DNA of 64,000 nt, taken from Larkinella sp. C7 (lineage in GTDB: Bacteria; Bacteroidota; Bacteroidia; Cytophagales; Spirosomataceae). Shown here in pieces: positions 35,874 to 45,079 of the stretch. The notes under the pieces were generated by a model that did no database searches, was not told the origin of the DNA, and saw only the letters and a list, made by a program, of their open reading frames with translations. The DNA lies in NCBI RefSeq assembly GCF_006149005.1, contig NZ_VBSL01000011.1:62001-126000 (forward strand). The letters are read 5' to 3'. Both the position numbers and the translations under genes were made by a program. Numbering within the stretch: the stretch's first letter is position 1; each line of letters begins with the position of its first letter.

Positions 35874-36722
35874 ATGAACCGCATGAAACATTGTCTGCTG
35901 GTGGCCTGCTTTCTGGCTTTCAGCACCCTCACATCGTTTGCTCAACGCAATCCTGAAGACAAAGCCGGCTGGAAGCTTGGCTCACAGTCGTATTCCTTCC
36001 GGCTGTTTACCTTTGCCGAAGCCCTTCGCAAGATCGATAGCTGCGGACTGAAATACGTGGAGGCTTTTCCGGGTCAGACCATCGGGGGCGGCATCGAAGG
36101 CAAAATGGATTACAAAATGGATGCGGCTACGCGTCAGGCCGTTAAAAAACTGGTGAAAGACAAAGGATTAACCATTGTTGCCTTTGGTGTGGTCAATGCG
36201 CCGACGGAGGCTGATTGGAAAGCGTTGTTCGAATTTGCCAAAGACATGGGTGTTCTGAACATCAATACCGAACCCAAAGTGGAGCAGATGCCGTACATTG
36301 GGCGGCTGGCCGATGAGTACAAAATCAATGTGGCCCTCCACAACCACCCCAAACCGTCGCATTACTGGCATCCCGACTCGGTTCTGGCCGTGATTGGCAC
36401 GAGCAAATACGTGGGTTCCTGCGCCGACATCGGCCACTGGGTACGTTCGGGCCTGGACCCGGTCGACTGTCTGAAAAAATTGCAGGGCCACATTCTGGGT
36501 ATGCACTTCAAAGACGTGAAGAAAGACACGCCCGACGGCAAATACCACGATGTGATCTGGGGAACCGGCGATTGCAAGGTGGATGCCGTGATTGCGGAAC
36601 TCAAACGCCAAAAGTTCAAAGGTCCGATCTCCGTTGAATATGAATACCATTGGGAAAACAACGGCCCCGAAATTGCCGAAAGCGTGAAATACTTCCGAAG
36701 TGCCTACAGCCAATCGAAATAA
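35874..36722 (+). CDS. Exported sugar phosphate isomerase/epimerase-type TIM barrel
   Basis: A 282-residue protein with a signal peptide (ending TSFAQ) and an AP-endonuclease-2 / xylose-isomerase-like barrel. Visible are KLGSQSYSFRLFTFAEALRKIDSCGLKYVEAFPG, VALHNHPKPSHYWHPDSVL, VGSCADIGHWVRSGLDPVDCLKKLQGHILGMHFKDV and GPISVEYEYHWENNGPEIAESVKYF. His, Asp and Glu metal ligands of the family are present. Exported members of this family act with Gfo/Idh enzymes on 3-keto-sugars, so it may belong functionally with the genes at 20295-25135. Confidence 0.9.
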   Translation: MNRMKHCLLVACFLAFSTLTSFAQRNPEDKAGWKLGSQSYSFRLFTFAEALRKIDSCGLKYVEAFPGQTIGGGIEGKMDYKMDAATRQAVKKLVKDKGLTIVAFGVVNAPTEADWKALFEFAKDMGVLNINTEPKVEQMPYIGRLADEYKINVALHNHPKPSHYWHPDSVLAVIGTSKYVGSCADIGHWVRSGLDPVDCLKKLQGHILGMHFKDVKKDTPDGKYHDVIWGTGDCKVDAVIAELKRQKFKGPISVEYEYHWENNGPEIAESVKYFRSAYSQSK

Positions 36723-36724
36723 AC

Positions 36725-36765
36725 CAAAAAGAGCCCCCATCCTGCGATTGGGGCTCTTTTTTGGT
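36725..36765. terminator. Bidirectional intrinsic terminator
   Basis: CCAAAAAGAGCCCC pairs with GGGGCTCTTTTTTGG across CATCCTGCGATT, with T-runs in both directions. It separates the isomerase-like gene from the convergent gene ending at 36783. Confidence 0.92.
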
Positions 36766-36782
36766 GTGGAAATGCCGGATTA

Positions 36783-37169
36783 TCAGCGCAGAGAAACGGA
36801 GCGCTCAGGTTGAACCGGTGTTTTGGTTTGGAGGTTAACTTCTTTCACAATTTTAGAAGTCCCGTCCGTGACGACCACTTTATATTTTCCGTCTTCCAGT
36901 TGACTCAGGTCAAACCGGGTGCGGGTGGTCGTTTCGTTCTTGTCCAGTTGCTGGGTAGCCAGCACCGCACCGCTGCCATCCAGCAGTTGTACGTTCAGTG
37001 AAGATCCTTTTTCTTTGGCAACCATTACGTTGACCTTGGCATTTTGCGCGGAGGGGTACAAGCCCACCTGGTAGGTGCCGGCCACTTTTTCGTTGTCAGA
37101 ATTTGCCAATGTTACGGTTGATGCGCTTACGGCCAGCGCGACGAGTACGGAAGAAATGAACGTTTTCAT
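36783..37169 (-). CDS. Small exported protein with a beta-sandwich, unknown
   Basis: A 128-residue exported protein with a signal peptide (1-22, VTLANS). It contains one predicted beta-sandwich: GTYQVGLYPSAQNAKVNVMVAKEKGSSLNVQLLDGSGAVLATQQL and LSQLEDGKYKVVVTDGTSKIVKEVNL. The fold resembles the C-terminal sorting-domain sandwich of Bacteroidota secreted proteins, but it stands alone. It has a consensus promoter upstream and a shared terminator. Function unknown. Confidence 0.82.
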   Translation of the reverse strand: MKTFISSVLVALAVSASTVTLANSDNEKVAGTYQVGLYPSAQNAKVNVMVAKEKGSSLNVQLLDGSGAVLATQQLDKNETTTRTRFDLSQLEDGKYKVVVTDGTSKIVKEVNLQTKTPVQPERSVSLR

Positions 37170-37218
37170 GGTGTGTTTACAGTTGTTCTTATTTGTTGTT
37201 TATGTCTGATTGACGATT

Positions 37219-37226
37219 CAAATATA
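37219..37226 (-). promoter_or_regulatory. -7 element of the small exported protein gene
   Basis: On the minus strand the bases read TATATTTG, an exact TAnnTTTG match, 50 bases before the start at 37169. Confidence 0.6.
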
Positions 37227-37487
37227 GCAGCTCCCCTTCACACCGGACGACAGATAGTACGCCAGCGGTTGATGTACACCGACGAACGGTTTGTTTTCTG
37301 GATGAATGATCGAACGGCAACCCATAAAAATACAGATAACATTCAGATTATCAGCAAGTTATAAATATAAATAATTTTGAATTATGCCTGTTTGCAAGAA
37401 TAAATAAGGGTAATTCAGTGGATTGTTTCAAAATTTTCATGACCCAAAAATCGATAGCACAGAATTTGTTATAACCCAGCACGTCGA
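37227..37487. other. AT-rich divergent spacer, no gene seen
   Basis: The spacer between the divergent genes at 37169 and 37488 is 318 bases long, and this is the part beyond the minus-strand promoter. It becomes very AT-rich from about 37330 to 37450. I see no open frame of coding character, no tRNA-like fold and no consensus TAnnTTTG for the + strand gene. Confidence 0.5.
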
Positions 37488-38252
37488 ATGATTGCGTTAG
37501 ACTCACTTCATCGAATGCCAACGGTATTTCAACCTTTTCAATCGGTGGTTGCCGCCGAAAGCACCCGCCACGGCGGCATCAGCCCTTTTCCCTTTTCCTC
37601 TCTCAATGTTGGTTTGAATACCAGCGACTTGCCCGAACACGTGGAGGAAAACCGCCGTCGCTTTTTTTCCAGTCTCGGCATTAGGCCGGAGCAGGTGGCC
37701 TCTTCGCACCAGGTTCATGGCGACCGGATTCTGACCGTTCAGCAAGCGGGCCGGTTTGCAGGGTATGATGCGCTGATCACCAATCTGCCCGATCATTTCC
37801 TGACGGTTACAGTGGCTGACTGTACACCCATTTTGATTTATGATGCCGGCCAACAGGCCGTGGCGGCTATCCACGCCGGCTGGCGCGGCACGGTGGCCCG
37901 AATTGTCGAGAAAACCATTCAGGCCATGAACGACCAGTTTGGATCTCAGCCCGCTGCGTGTTTCGCCTATGTCGGTACCTGCATCGACCAGGATTCATTC
38001 GAGGTTGGAAATGAGGTCGCCGAACAATTTGACGAAGCCCATAAGGCATTTGATTCTGAACGTCAGAAGTTTTTGATCGACTTAAAAGCTGCCAATGTGG
38101 CTCAACTGATCAACGCCGGTATTCCGGCCAGCCAGGTTGGCGTTTCTCCCTATTCGACGGTCACCCACAACCGGGATTTCTTTTCCTACCGAATCGAAAA
38201 GGGCAATACGGGGCGGATGGTTGCGGTGATCGGTTTCCGTCCGGCAGAATAA
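37488..38252 (+). CDS. pgeF: Peptidoglycan editing factor PgeF (YfiH, laccase-domain)
   Basis: A 254-residue multicopper-oxidase-fold (DUF152) protein that removes mis-incorporated residues from peptidoglycan precursors and is reported to act on purine nucleosides. Motifs are STRHGGISPFPFSSLNVG, SSHQVHGDRI, VTVADCTPILI, AAIHAGWRGTVARI and GTCIDQDSFEVG, which has GTCI where GPCI is more usual. These contain the His-Cys-His metal site. The start may be ATG 37515 (MPTVFQPF), nine codons in. Confidence 0.93.
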   Translation: MIALDSLHRMPTVFQPFQSVVAAESTRHGGISPFPFSSLNVGLNTSDLPEHVEENRRRFFSSLGIRPEQVASSHQVHGDRILTVQQAGRFAGYDALITNLPDHFLTVTVADCTPILIYDAGQQAVAAIHAGWRGTVARIVEKTIQAMNDQFGSQPAACFAYVGTCIDQDSFEVGNEVAEQFDEAHKAFDSERQKFLIDLKAANVAQLINAGIPASQVGVSPYSTVTHNRDFFSYRIEKGNTGRMVAVIGFRPAE

Positions 38253-38332
38253 CCGCTGGTTCCGGCGAAGTTTGTAAAACAAACCGACTCAGCCTGAGTT
38301 CTATTGCCTACAAACTAAACGTCTTGAACGCC

Positions 38333-38590
38333 ATGGGACTATTGATGACCATTCTGGTTGGAGCCATTGCTGGCTGGCTGGCCGATCTTCTTTTTAAACG
38401 CTTCTCGTTCTCTTTATTCACCGAGATTTTGTTGGGCATTGCCGGTGCCTTTGTTGGTGGCTGGATTTTCGGCAACACCTTCGCAACGGGAGCCGGTGGT
38501 GTTCTCGACCGCGTTTTGACCGCTTTTGTGGGTGCCGTTATCATCCTGGGCATCGCGGCCCTCATCAAGGGTTCCCGCAAAACCACCTAA
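38333..38590 (+). CDS. GlsB/YeaQ/YmgE-family membrane protein
   Basis: An 85-residue protein of three hydrophobic helices: MGLLMTILVGAIAGWLADLLFKR, TEILLGIAGAFVGGWIFG and VLTAFVGAVIILGIAALIKG. It matches the transglycosylase-associated/GlsB stress family. ATG 38333 was chosen over an in-frame TTG at 38324. It is convergent with birA across a short word-repeat spacer. Confidence 0.9.
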   Translation: MGLLMTILVGAIAGWLADLLFKRFSFSLFTEILLGIAGAFVGGWIFGNTFATGAGGVLDRVLTAFVGAVIILGIAALIKGSRKTT

Positions 38591-38603
38591 CCTGCTCCCT
38601 TCA

Positions 38604-38641
38604 CTTCGATGTTCGATGTTCGCTATTCGATATTCAATCGC
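38604..38641. repeat. Word-repeat element J (one arm, TTCGATGTTCGAT words)
   Basis: Tandem degenerate words TTCGATG, TTCGATG, TTCGCTA, TTCGATA and TTCAATCG fill the gap between two convergent genes. No second arm is present. Similar words occur inverted in the spacer at 45000-45030. Confidence 0.65.
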
Positions 38642-39452
38642 CATCAATCACAAACTCCACCTCCTTAAAAGCAAAACTCCGAAGCTTTTCACCCACCTGT
38701 ATAGCCAGCCGACCGGTTTCTTCAACGCCGACGATGATTCCCCGGAAATGTTCGCCATCCGCTTTGAAAACGCTTTCTTCCTGATAGCGGAATAATCGCT
38801 GAAGGTAATTCGTTTTCAATACATCGCGTTGACCGGCCCGTAAGGCCAGATACCGGCGCTCGAGCGACTCCAGTAAGGCCGGAAATAATTCCGGCAGAAC
38901 GAAATCCAGGTCGTTTGGTGTTTCATTGCTAAGGGAGGTCGCAGTTGGGGTTTGAAAGCGGGTTTGATTGATGTTTAAGCCAATTCCAACTACCGACCAC
39001 GCAATTGTATAGCCATACAGCGTATTTTCAATTAATATTCCACCAATTTTACGCTGTAAAACGTAGAGATCGTTGGGCCACTTGATTTTCAATCGGTCAC
39101 CCACGTAAGTGCTCAGCCAGTCGCTGATTCCCAGTGAAACGGCAATGTTCAGCCAGAACTGTTCTGAAGCTTGCAGAAAGGTGGGCTGCAGAAGAACCGA
39201 AAAGGTCAGGTTGTGGTTGGCCTGCGCTTCCCACTGATTCCCGCGCTGCCCTCGTCCGGCGGTTTGGTTACCGGTTATGACGACGGTTCCATCCAAAGCG
39301 GTTTCGGATGTAATTAATTCGGCTGCAACATCGTTTGTAGACTGACAAGTTGGCAGATAATTAATTTTTTGTCCAATAAATAGCGTTTTGGGTCGAAACT
39401 TGTACAAATTTTTAATACATTTAGTTGGATGAATACCGAAATTATGGTACAA
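38634..39452 (-). CDS. birA: Biotin--[acetyl-CoA-carboxylase] ligase
   Basis: Attaches biotin to carrier proteins, 272 residues. Visible are STNDVAAELI, the biotinyl-AMP loop GNQTAGRGQRGNQWEAQANHNLTFSVLL, KWPNDLYVLQRKIGGILIEN and VVGIGLNINQTRF. There is no N-terminal DNA-binding domain, so it is a non-regulatory, group I type. A likely substrate is the biotinyl carrier at 52788. It is divergent from rsfS with 58 bases between them. Confidence 0.96.
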   Translation of the reverse strand: MYHNFGIHPTKCIKNLYKFRPKTLFIGQKINYLPTCQSTNDVAAELITSETALDGTVVITGNQTAGRGQRGNQWEAQANHNLTFSVLLQPTFLQASEQFWLNIAVSLGISDWLSTYVGDRLKIKWPNDLYVLQRKIGGILIENTLYGYTIAWSVVGIGLNINQTRFQTPTATSLSNETPNDLDFVLPELFPALLESLERRYLALRAGQRDVLKTNYLQRLFRYQEESVFKADGEHFRGIIVGVEETGRLAIQVGEKLRSFAFKEVEFVIDGD

Positions 39453-39510
39453 ATTCTAGTTATAGTAAACGTACCCGCTGGTTTCGGTCTTTGCAATTTA
39501 AACCAGTAGC

Positions 39511-39894
39511 ATGAGAATAAATAAACCGAAGGACTTATCATCCGAAGAATTGTGCAAACTCGTCGTGAAGGGAATGCAGGAAAAGAAGGCTGTTGACATT
39601 GTTGTCATGGATCTTCGCGACGTTAAAAATGCCATTTCTGACTACTTCGTCATCTGCTCCGGAACATCCGACACGCAGATCGACGCCATCGCCGATTCCG
39701 TTGAAGAAGAAGTATTCAAAGCCAGCAAAATCAATCCCTGGCATGAGGAAGGCAAAATGAATCGGGAATGGATTCTGCTCGACTATGTGGATGTTGTCGT
39801 TCATGTTTTCAAAAAAGAACGCCGGGTGTTTTATGACCTCGAGCAACTTTGGGGTGACGCTGAAATCCACCACGTGGAAGAAACCTTTGCCTGA
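39511..39894 (+). CDS. rsfS: Ribosome silencing factor RsfS
   Basis: A 127-residue protein that binds ribosomal protein L14 and blocks subunit joining under starvation. Family features: AVDIVVMDLRDVKNAISDYFVICSGTSDTQIDAIADSVEEEV and NPWHEEGKMNREWILLDYVDVVVHVFKKERRVFYDLEQLWGDAEI. It lies between divergent birA and downstream ftsH, an arrangement common in Bacteroidota. Confidence 0.97.
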   Translation: MRINKPKDLSSEELCKLVVKGMQEKKAVDIVVMDLRDVKNAISDYFVICSGTSDTQIDAIADSVEEEVFKASKINPWHEEGKMNREWILLDYVDVVVHVFKKERRVFYDLEQLWGDAEIHHVEETFA

Positions 39895-40061
39895 TCGATA
39901 CGGCCTGACCCGGAAACAGGTAACAGAACGAGTGTTTATCCGCTCATACGACCATCTACCCCGGCAACTCCCCGTTTATCGAATCCCAAACCCAGTAGAA
40001 ACAATCCATTACCAAATGGTGTTTCCTTTTTTGTGTATTTAGCCGTAATTCTGTTGCAAAA

Positions 40062-42092
40062 ATGCCTGATAATAATAGAAATCCACTTTCACCCAGAACT
40101 CCCCGTCGGCCAAACTTCCAGGGCTGGATTGTAGCGATCCTGATTGCAGCGATCCTCGGGATAACCTTTTTCAACCGCAGCAGTGCTGTCCGTGAGACGA
40201 CCATCCGCGGATTTGAAAAGATGGTTAAGAATAAGGAAGTTGACAAGGTAGTCATTGTGAACAATGAGGTTGTAGAAATTACCCTGACCCAACAGGCACT
40301 GCAACAAAAATACCGGACGCAATTTCAGGACAAATCGTATTTTAACTCCGAATCCGGCCCGCATTTCAGTTTCCGGGTTTCGTCGGCCGAGTCTTTCAAA
40401 AAAGACCTGGATCGCATCCAGGAAGGCATTCCCGATAACGAGAAGATCGACTATAAAATCGAACAGCGAAGCGACTGGAGCGGTTTTCTGCAAACCTGGG
40501 GTTTCTTTATCGTCATGATTCTGGCCATGTATTTTCTGCTGGGCCGGATGTCGGGCGGTGCCGGGCCGGGTGGTCAGATTTTCAACATTGGAAAATCAAA
40601 AGCCGCTTTGTTCGACGCTGAAAACCGGGTGAAGATCACGTTTAACGACGTGGCGGGTCTGGATGAAGCCAAAGAAGAAATCAAGGAAATTGTCGATTAC
40701 CTGAAAAATCCTACCAAATTTACCAAACTCGGTGCCAAGATTCCGAAAGGTGCGTTGCTGGTGGGTCCTCCGGGTACAGGTAAAACCCTGCTGGCGAAAG
40801 CCGTAGCGGGTGAAGCCGGTGTTCCGTTCTTCTCGCTGTCGGGTTCCGACTTTGTCGAAATGTTTGTCGGTGTCGGAGCAGCCCGGGTTCGTGACTTGTT
40901 TAAACAAGCCAAAGAAAAAGCACCCTGTATTATCTTCATTGACGAAATTGACGCCGTTGGCCGGTCACGCGGACGGGGATCTATGCCCGGTGCGAACGAC
41001 GAACGCGAAAATACGCTGAACTCGCTGCTGGTTGAGATGGACGGTTTTGCGACCGACTCCGGAATCATTATTCTGGCCGCTACCAACCGCCCCGATGTAC
41101 TGGATTCGGCGCTGCTGCGTCCCGGCCGGTTCGACCGCCAGATCAGCATCGACAAACCGGACATTGTAGGCCGGGAAGCGATTTTCAAAGTCCACTTGAA
41201 GCCTATCAAACTGGATACCGACGTCGATCCGCGGGAGCTGGCGGCTCAAACGCCGGGTTTTGCGGGGGCTGATATTGCCAATGTTTGTAACGAAGCGGCT
41301 CTGATTGCCGCCCGTCGGAACAAGGAATCGGTCGATATGCAGGATTTTCAGTATGCCATGGACCGCGTCATTGGCGGTTTGGAGAAGAAAAATAAACTCA
41401 TTGCACCGGAGGAGAAAGAAATTGTTGCCTACCACGAAGCCGGCCACGCTGTTACGGGCTGGTTCCTGGAACACGCCGATCCGCTGGTGAAGGTCACGAT
41501 TGTACCCCGTGGCGTAGCCGCATTGGGTTATGCGCAGTATCTGCCCCGCGAACAGTATCTATACCGCACGGAACAGCTCATCGATGAGATGTGTATGACG
41601 CTCGGTGGGCGGGCTGCGGAAGATAACGTCTTCGGTAAAATTTCGACCGGTGCCCTCAGTGACCTCGAACGGATTACGAAGCTGGCCTACAGCATGGTAA
41701 CCATGTACGGGATGAATGACAAAATTGGTAACGTTTCGTTCTACGATTCGAAACAGAGCGAATACCAGTTCAACAAACCGTATTCGGAAGCAACGGCTGA
41801 AGCCATCGACGATGAAGTTCGCAAGATTATCGATCAGGCCTACATCCGGACCAAAGCCTTGCTGGCTGAAAACCGGGCCGGTCTGGAAGCCGTAGCGAAA
41901 GAGCTGCTGGAGAAAGAGATTCTGTTCCAGAAAGACCTCGTCCGGATTCTGGGCAAACGTCCTTTCCAGAAAGAAACGACCTACCAGGCTTACAAGAACA
42001 ACAGCGAAGTAGTGGAAGAGGAGATTGGTACCGACAGCAAACCGGAACAGACCAAACCGCTGCCGACACCAGATCTGCCAGCTTTGTCGTAA
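40062..42092 (+). CDS. ftsH: ATP-dependent zinc metalloprotease FtsH
   Basis: Membrane AAA+ protease for quality control, 676 residues. Two N-terminal membrane helices (about 21-37 and 146-164) flank a periplasmic domain. The AAA module has Walker A GPPGTGKT (235-242), Walker [13 protein letters not shown] and the SRH region [13 protein letters not shown]. The M41 protease site is HEAGH (458-462). The C-terminal tail is rich in Glu, Lys and Pro. It follows rsfS after a 167-base spacer without visible features. Confidence 0.99.
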   Translation: MPDNNRNPLSPRTPRRPNFQGWIVAILIAAILGITFFNRSSAVRETTIRGFEKMVKNKEVDKVVIVNNEVVEITLTQQALQQKYRTQFQDKSYFNSESGPHFSFRVSSAESFKKDLDRIQEGIPDNEKIDYKIEQRSDWSGFLQTWGFFIVMILAMYFLLGRMSGGAGPGGQIFNIGKSKAALFDAENRVKITFNDVAGLDEAKEEIKEIVDYLKNPTKFTKLGAKIPKGALLVGPPGTGKTLLAKAVAGEAGVPFFSLSGSDFVEMFVGVGAARVRDLFKQAKEKAPCIIFIDEIDAVGRSRGRGSMPGANDERENTLNSLLVEMDGFATDSGIIILAATNRPDVLDSALLRPGRFDRQISIDKPDIVGREAIFKVHLKPIKLDTDVDPRELAAQTPGFAGADIANVCNEAALIAARRNKESVDMQDFQYAMDRVIGGLEKKNKLIAPEEKEIVAYHEAGHAVTGWFLEHADPLVKVTIVPRGVAALGYAQYLPREQYLYRTEQLIDEMCMTLGGRAAEDNVFGKISTGALSDLERITKLAYSMVTMYGMNDKIGNVSFYDSKQSEYQFNKPYSEATAEAIDDEVRKIIDQAYIRTKALLAENRAGLEAVAKELLEKEILFQKDLVRILGKRPFQKETTYQAYKNNSEVVEEEIGTDSKPEQTKPLPTPDLPALS

Positions 42093-42116
42093 CAACGCTA
42101 ACAGAAGACTCCTTAT

Positions 42117-42154
42117 CATGCAAAAAGCCGACACATGTGTCGGCTTTTTGCATG
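42117..42154 (+). terminator. ftsH terminator, 38-bp perfect palindrome
   Basis: CATGCAAAAAGCCGACACA (42117-42135) is followed by its exact reverse complement (42136-42154), giving a GC stem flanked by A- and T-runs. It lies 24 bases after the ftsH stop. It can terminate either strand. Confidence 0.9.
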
Positions 42155-42247
42155 TCAGTCGGGTTTAGGCAAATAACGATCAAGGACAAATGTAGAATAA
42201 CACTAAAAACCGATAAAATCGTATTAAAAGTGGAGGCATCACTTTCC

Positions 42248-42255
42248 TATTTTTG
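42248..42255 (+). promoter_or_regulatory. -7 element before the esterase gene
   Basis: TATTTTTG is an exact TAnnTTTG match 28 bases before ATG 42284, in an AT-rich spacer after the ftsH terminator. Confidence 0.6.
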
Positions 42256-42283
42256 AATACCAAACATCCGTCAAATCACTGCC

Positions 42284-43279
42284 ATGCGCGCGCCGTTAGG
42301 AGTACTGTCTCTGCATACACTTCCAGTATGGTTGTATATGGTGCTAACTTGTTCAACGCTCACCCATCAGAACAAAAACCGGTCAATACAGAAAACGGAC
42401 GATTCCCTTTCCGGCAAGATTGACCGCTTCTGGCAGGATACGAAACGGCAACTCAAACTTGAACCGATGACTAGTTTGGTTGAAGCCCGGCGTGATGCTC
42501 TCCCCTATAAAGTGTCCGCCATAACGCTGACCAGCCTAGGCGGTGTTCGAATACGAGCCCTGTTATCACTTCCGATCGAAGGCGAGTCACTCGACAAAAC
42601 GAAACGATGGCCGGTTATTATTACCGTTCCCGGCTACGGCGGATCACAGCAGGGGATTATGTTAAGCGAATGCCAGCGTGGGTATGCGATTTTACAGGTT
42701 TTCCCGCGCGGCCAGGGAGAATCCGCCCCCTTCATGAAGCTAAACCAGGATGACAAACTGACCATGAACACCGAACAACCCGAGGGGATGTACTACCAGG
42801 GATGTTATGCGGATGTCATGCGTGCCATTGACTTTGCCATATCCAGACCGGAAATCGATACCAGCCGGATCGCCCTGGCAGGAACGAGTCAGGGGGGCGG
42901 AATAGCCCTGGCAGTAGGCGCTTTAGACGCCAGAGTGAAAGTGGTGGTAGCCCACGTACCATTTCTGTGCAACTTTCGCCTTGCCGCTACCCTCCAGGGT
43001 TCACTTGTCAAGTCGCTCCTTGATAAGGCCGGTAAAAATAACGAACAGACGTTAGCAACCCTGGATTATTTCGATCCTTATCAGTTAGCGTACCGGTTTC
43101 ATAAACCGGTTTTACTCAGTGCCGGCGGTAAAGATACGACATGTCCCGAAGCAACAATCCAATCGTTTTTCAAGCGCGTGAAAGCCCAAAAACAGCTCAA
43201 AACCTACCCGAATTTACCCCATACCACCTGCCTGGATTTTTATAACCGGAGCTGGAAATGGCTGGATAGCCAGTTGTAG
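42284..43279 (+). CDS. Acetyl-xylan-esterase-like alpha/beta hydrolase
   Basis: A 331-residue AXE1-family hydrolase with an N-terminal hydrophobic segment. The probable triad is Ser202 in GTSQGG, Asp284 in SAGGKDTTCPE and His313 in NLPHTTCLDF. The AXE1 signature YYQGCYADVMRAIDFAISRPEIDTSRIALAGTSQGG is clear. It would remove acetyl groups from carbohydrates or related esters. Its first 40 residues are less GC-biased than neighbouring genes. It and the next two + or - strand genes separate ftsH from cdsA. Confidence 0.9.
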   Translation: MRAPLGVLSLHTLPVWLYMVLTCSTLTHQNKNRSIQKTDDSLSGKIDRFWQDTKRQLKLEPMTSLVEARRDALPYKVSAITLTSLGGVRIRALLSLPIEGESLDKTKRWPVIITVPGYGGSQQGIMLSECQRGYAILQVFPRGQGESAPFMKLNQDDKLTMNTEQPEGMYYQGCYADVMRAIDFAISRPEIDTSRIALAGTSQGGGIALAVGALDARVKVVVAHVPFLCNFRLAATLQGSLVKSLLDKAGKNNEQTLATLDYFDPYQLAYRFHKPVLLSAGGKDTTCPEATIQSFFKRVKAQKQLKTYPNLPHTTCLDFYNRSWKWLDSQL

Positions 43280-43290
43280 AAACGTGACCG

Positions 43291-44067
43291 CTACTTGAAT
43301 TTATACCCCGTTACATCGAAGGTGTGGTTGGCAGGACCGAAAAAGATGAGTTTCAAAGTACTGGTAGCCGGTTTTCCGTTCACCTTCTCCGAATAATATT
43401 CTTTCTTGGACTGAACCAGCAATTCGTTGGGTGCCAGCGACGACGAGAAATTAATGCTGTGGGCATCCGGAAGTTTGGCCTCCAGCGCCAGCTCGTTGAA
43501 CAAATACAGCGGGTATGAATTAAAGGGCACTTCAGCCACCCACAGCCATTCGGTGTCCGAACGGCCCAGACTGGCCTTGTATTCGGCCGCCGTCAAGCCA
43601 TACTGGCTTCCTTCCCGACCGGTCGGGTGATACCGCTTCTGAAAACGATTCCGGCAGGCAGCGGCCCGATTGGGGGCATAATAGGCGCTCCCAACGTTGT
43701 AACGCATGATAATTTTGCCTTCATACTTGTCGGCCACGTAAACCCGGTAGCTGCCATCGGGCTGACCCGTAACGAACGTATAGCCACCTACCACACCCGG
43801 AAAACTCAGATTCGCCAGCTTCCGGTCGAATCCGAACTGACCGGTTTTGGAATTTAATAAAACCTGATACCGCACCACCGAACCATTGTAATCGGTTTGT
43901 TCATACACCAGCACCCGATCAAACACCAACTTCTCGACCACCGCCGGTGGATTTTTTGTTACAGCTACCATCGCCAGGGGCGACTGAGCCTTTACCGGTT
44001 GACCTCCCTCCTTTCCTACGCCCATAAATCCGACCAAACCGACCAAGGCAATAAACCGTTTTTTCAT
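43291..44067 (-). CDS. Hypothetical exported protein
   Basis: A 258-residue protein with an N-terminal hydrophobic segment (FIALVGLVGFMGVG) and a possible cleavage after VKAQ. The body is beta-rich (VFDRVLVYEQTDYNGSVVRYQVLLNSKTGQFGFDR, GSYRVYVADKYEGKIIMRYNVG) with a central helical part. I do not recognise a family. Its stop is 11 bases from the convergent esterase stop. Role unknown. Confidence 0.75.
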   Translation of the reverse strand: MKKRFIALVGLVGFMGVGKEGGQPVKAQSPLAMVAVTKNPPAVVEKLVFDRVLVYEQTDYNGSVVRYQVLLNSKTGQFGFDRKLANLSFPGVVGGYTFVTGQPDGSYRVYVADKYEGKIIMRYNVGSAYYAPNRAAACRNRFQKRYHPTGREGSQYGLTAAEYKASLGRSDTEWLWVAEVPFNSYPLYLFNELALEAKLPDAHSINFSSSLAPNELLVQSKKEYYSEKVNGKPATSTLKLIFFGPANHTFDVTGYKFK

Positions 44068-44152
44068 ATCATCTCTGCAAACTGTGGGTTAATCGACGGT
44101 TTCGTCGTTGAGAATGCAATATCCGAGTTTCGGAGGTAAAGAAGCAATGTGT

Positions 44153-44160
44153 TACCTTTG
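44153..44160 (+). promoter_or_regulatory. -7 element before the LpxH-type gene
   Basis: TACCTTTG is an exact TAnnTTTG match 20 bases before ATG 44180. It lies inside the longer open frame that begins at 44108, and so supports the downstream start. Confidence 0.65.
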
Positions 44161-44179
44161 TATTCCTGAAAAAATATTC

Positions 44180-44959
44180 ATGCCATCGATTGAACACCTA
44201 CCGCTCCCACCGGATCGAGCCGTTTACTTTGCTTCCGACTTCCATTTAGGAATGCCTACGCCCACCCTCAGCCGGGAACGGGAACGCCGGGTTATCCGCT
44301 GGCTCGACCTGGTCAGCAACGATGCCGAAGCCATTTTCCTGGTCGGTGACGTCTTCGATTTCTGGTTTGAATACAAACACGTGATTCCGAAAGGCTTCAC
44401 CCGCCTTCAGGGAAAACTGGCCGAATTATCAGACAATGGTATTGCAATAAAACTCTTCTCCGGAAATCACGATATGTGGATGGCGGACTATTTTACCGAA
44501 GAGATGGGGATTCCGGTTTACCGGTTACCGAAATCGTACCAGATTGGTGATCAACACTTCCTGGTGGGTCACGGTGACGGCCTGGGGCCCGGTGATTTCA
44601 AGTACAAACAGCTCAAAAAAATATTTGAGAATGGACTGGCCCGGTGGTTTTTCCGCTGGCTTCATCCCGATATTGGTGTGCTTTTCGGCAATGGCTGGTC
44701 GCGCAGCCGCAAAGCCGCCGAGCAGCATAAAACCGATGTTTTCAGGGGCAATGAACAGGAATGGCTCTGGCAGTATTGCAAAGAAATGGAGGCTCACCAG
44801 CACCACGATTACTACATCTTCGGCCACCGCCACCTGTCGCTGGATTTGAAAGTAACTGAAAACAGCCGGTATATCAATCTCGGAGAATGGATCAATCTCA
44901 ACACCTACGCCCGGTTTGACGGACAAACCACAAGGCTGTTGACGTTCGAAGGGAAGTAA
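44180..44959 (+). CDS. lpxH: UDP-2,3-diacylglucosamine diphosphatase (LpxH-type)
   Basis: A 259-residue calcineurin-like metallophosphoesterase that makes lipid X in lipid A synthesis. Metal motifs in order: ASDFHLG, LVGDVFDFWFEYKHV, FSGNHDMWMADY, LVGHGDGLGPGDFKYK and IFGHRHL. The DFWFEY and NHDMW context is typical of Bacteroidota LpxH homologues. ATG 44180 (MPSIEHLPLP) was chosen because a consensus -7 box sits just upstream; ATG 44108 would add 24 atypical residues. Confidence 0.92.
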   Translation: MPSIEHLPLPPDRAVYFASDFHLGMPTPTLSRERERRVIRWLDLVSNDAEAIFLVGDVFDFWFEYKHVIPKGFTRLQGKLAELSDNGIAIKLFSGNHDMWMADYFTEEMGIPVYRLPKSYQIGDQHFLVGHGDGLGPGDFKYKQLKKIFENGLARWFFRWLHPDIGVLFGNGWSRSRKAAEQHKTDVFRGNEQEWLWQYCKEMEAHQHHDYYIFGHRHLSLDLKVTENSRYINLGEWINLNTYARFDGQTTRLLTFEGK

Positions 44960-45079
44960 TTTTCGGTGAGCCTTCGTTACGGTGGTTAATGCATATGCTC
45001 AATATCGAATATTGAACAACGAACATTGAAGGCGTCAGCCACAGGAACAACAGCCCGCCGAAAACGGTATACCGTAAAC
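44960..45079. repeat. Composite word-repeat element I
   Basis: The spacer between convergent genes holds outer TTACGGT/ACCGTAA words (44977 region and 45065-45079). Inner words are ATCGAATATTGAAC, AACGAAC and ATTGAA (45003-45030), and the centre GCGTCAGCC (45032-45040) is followed by ACAGGAAC. The centre is the reverse complement of GGCTGACGC. The spacer looks like a fusion of two word families seen separately at 27211 and 38604. Confidence 0.6.

Noticed and set aside
39785-40042. 85-codon frame bridging rsfS and ftsH
   Set aside because: It overlaps rsfS in another frame. The non-overlapping part has no protein-like pattern.
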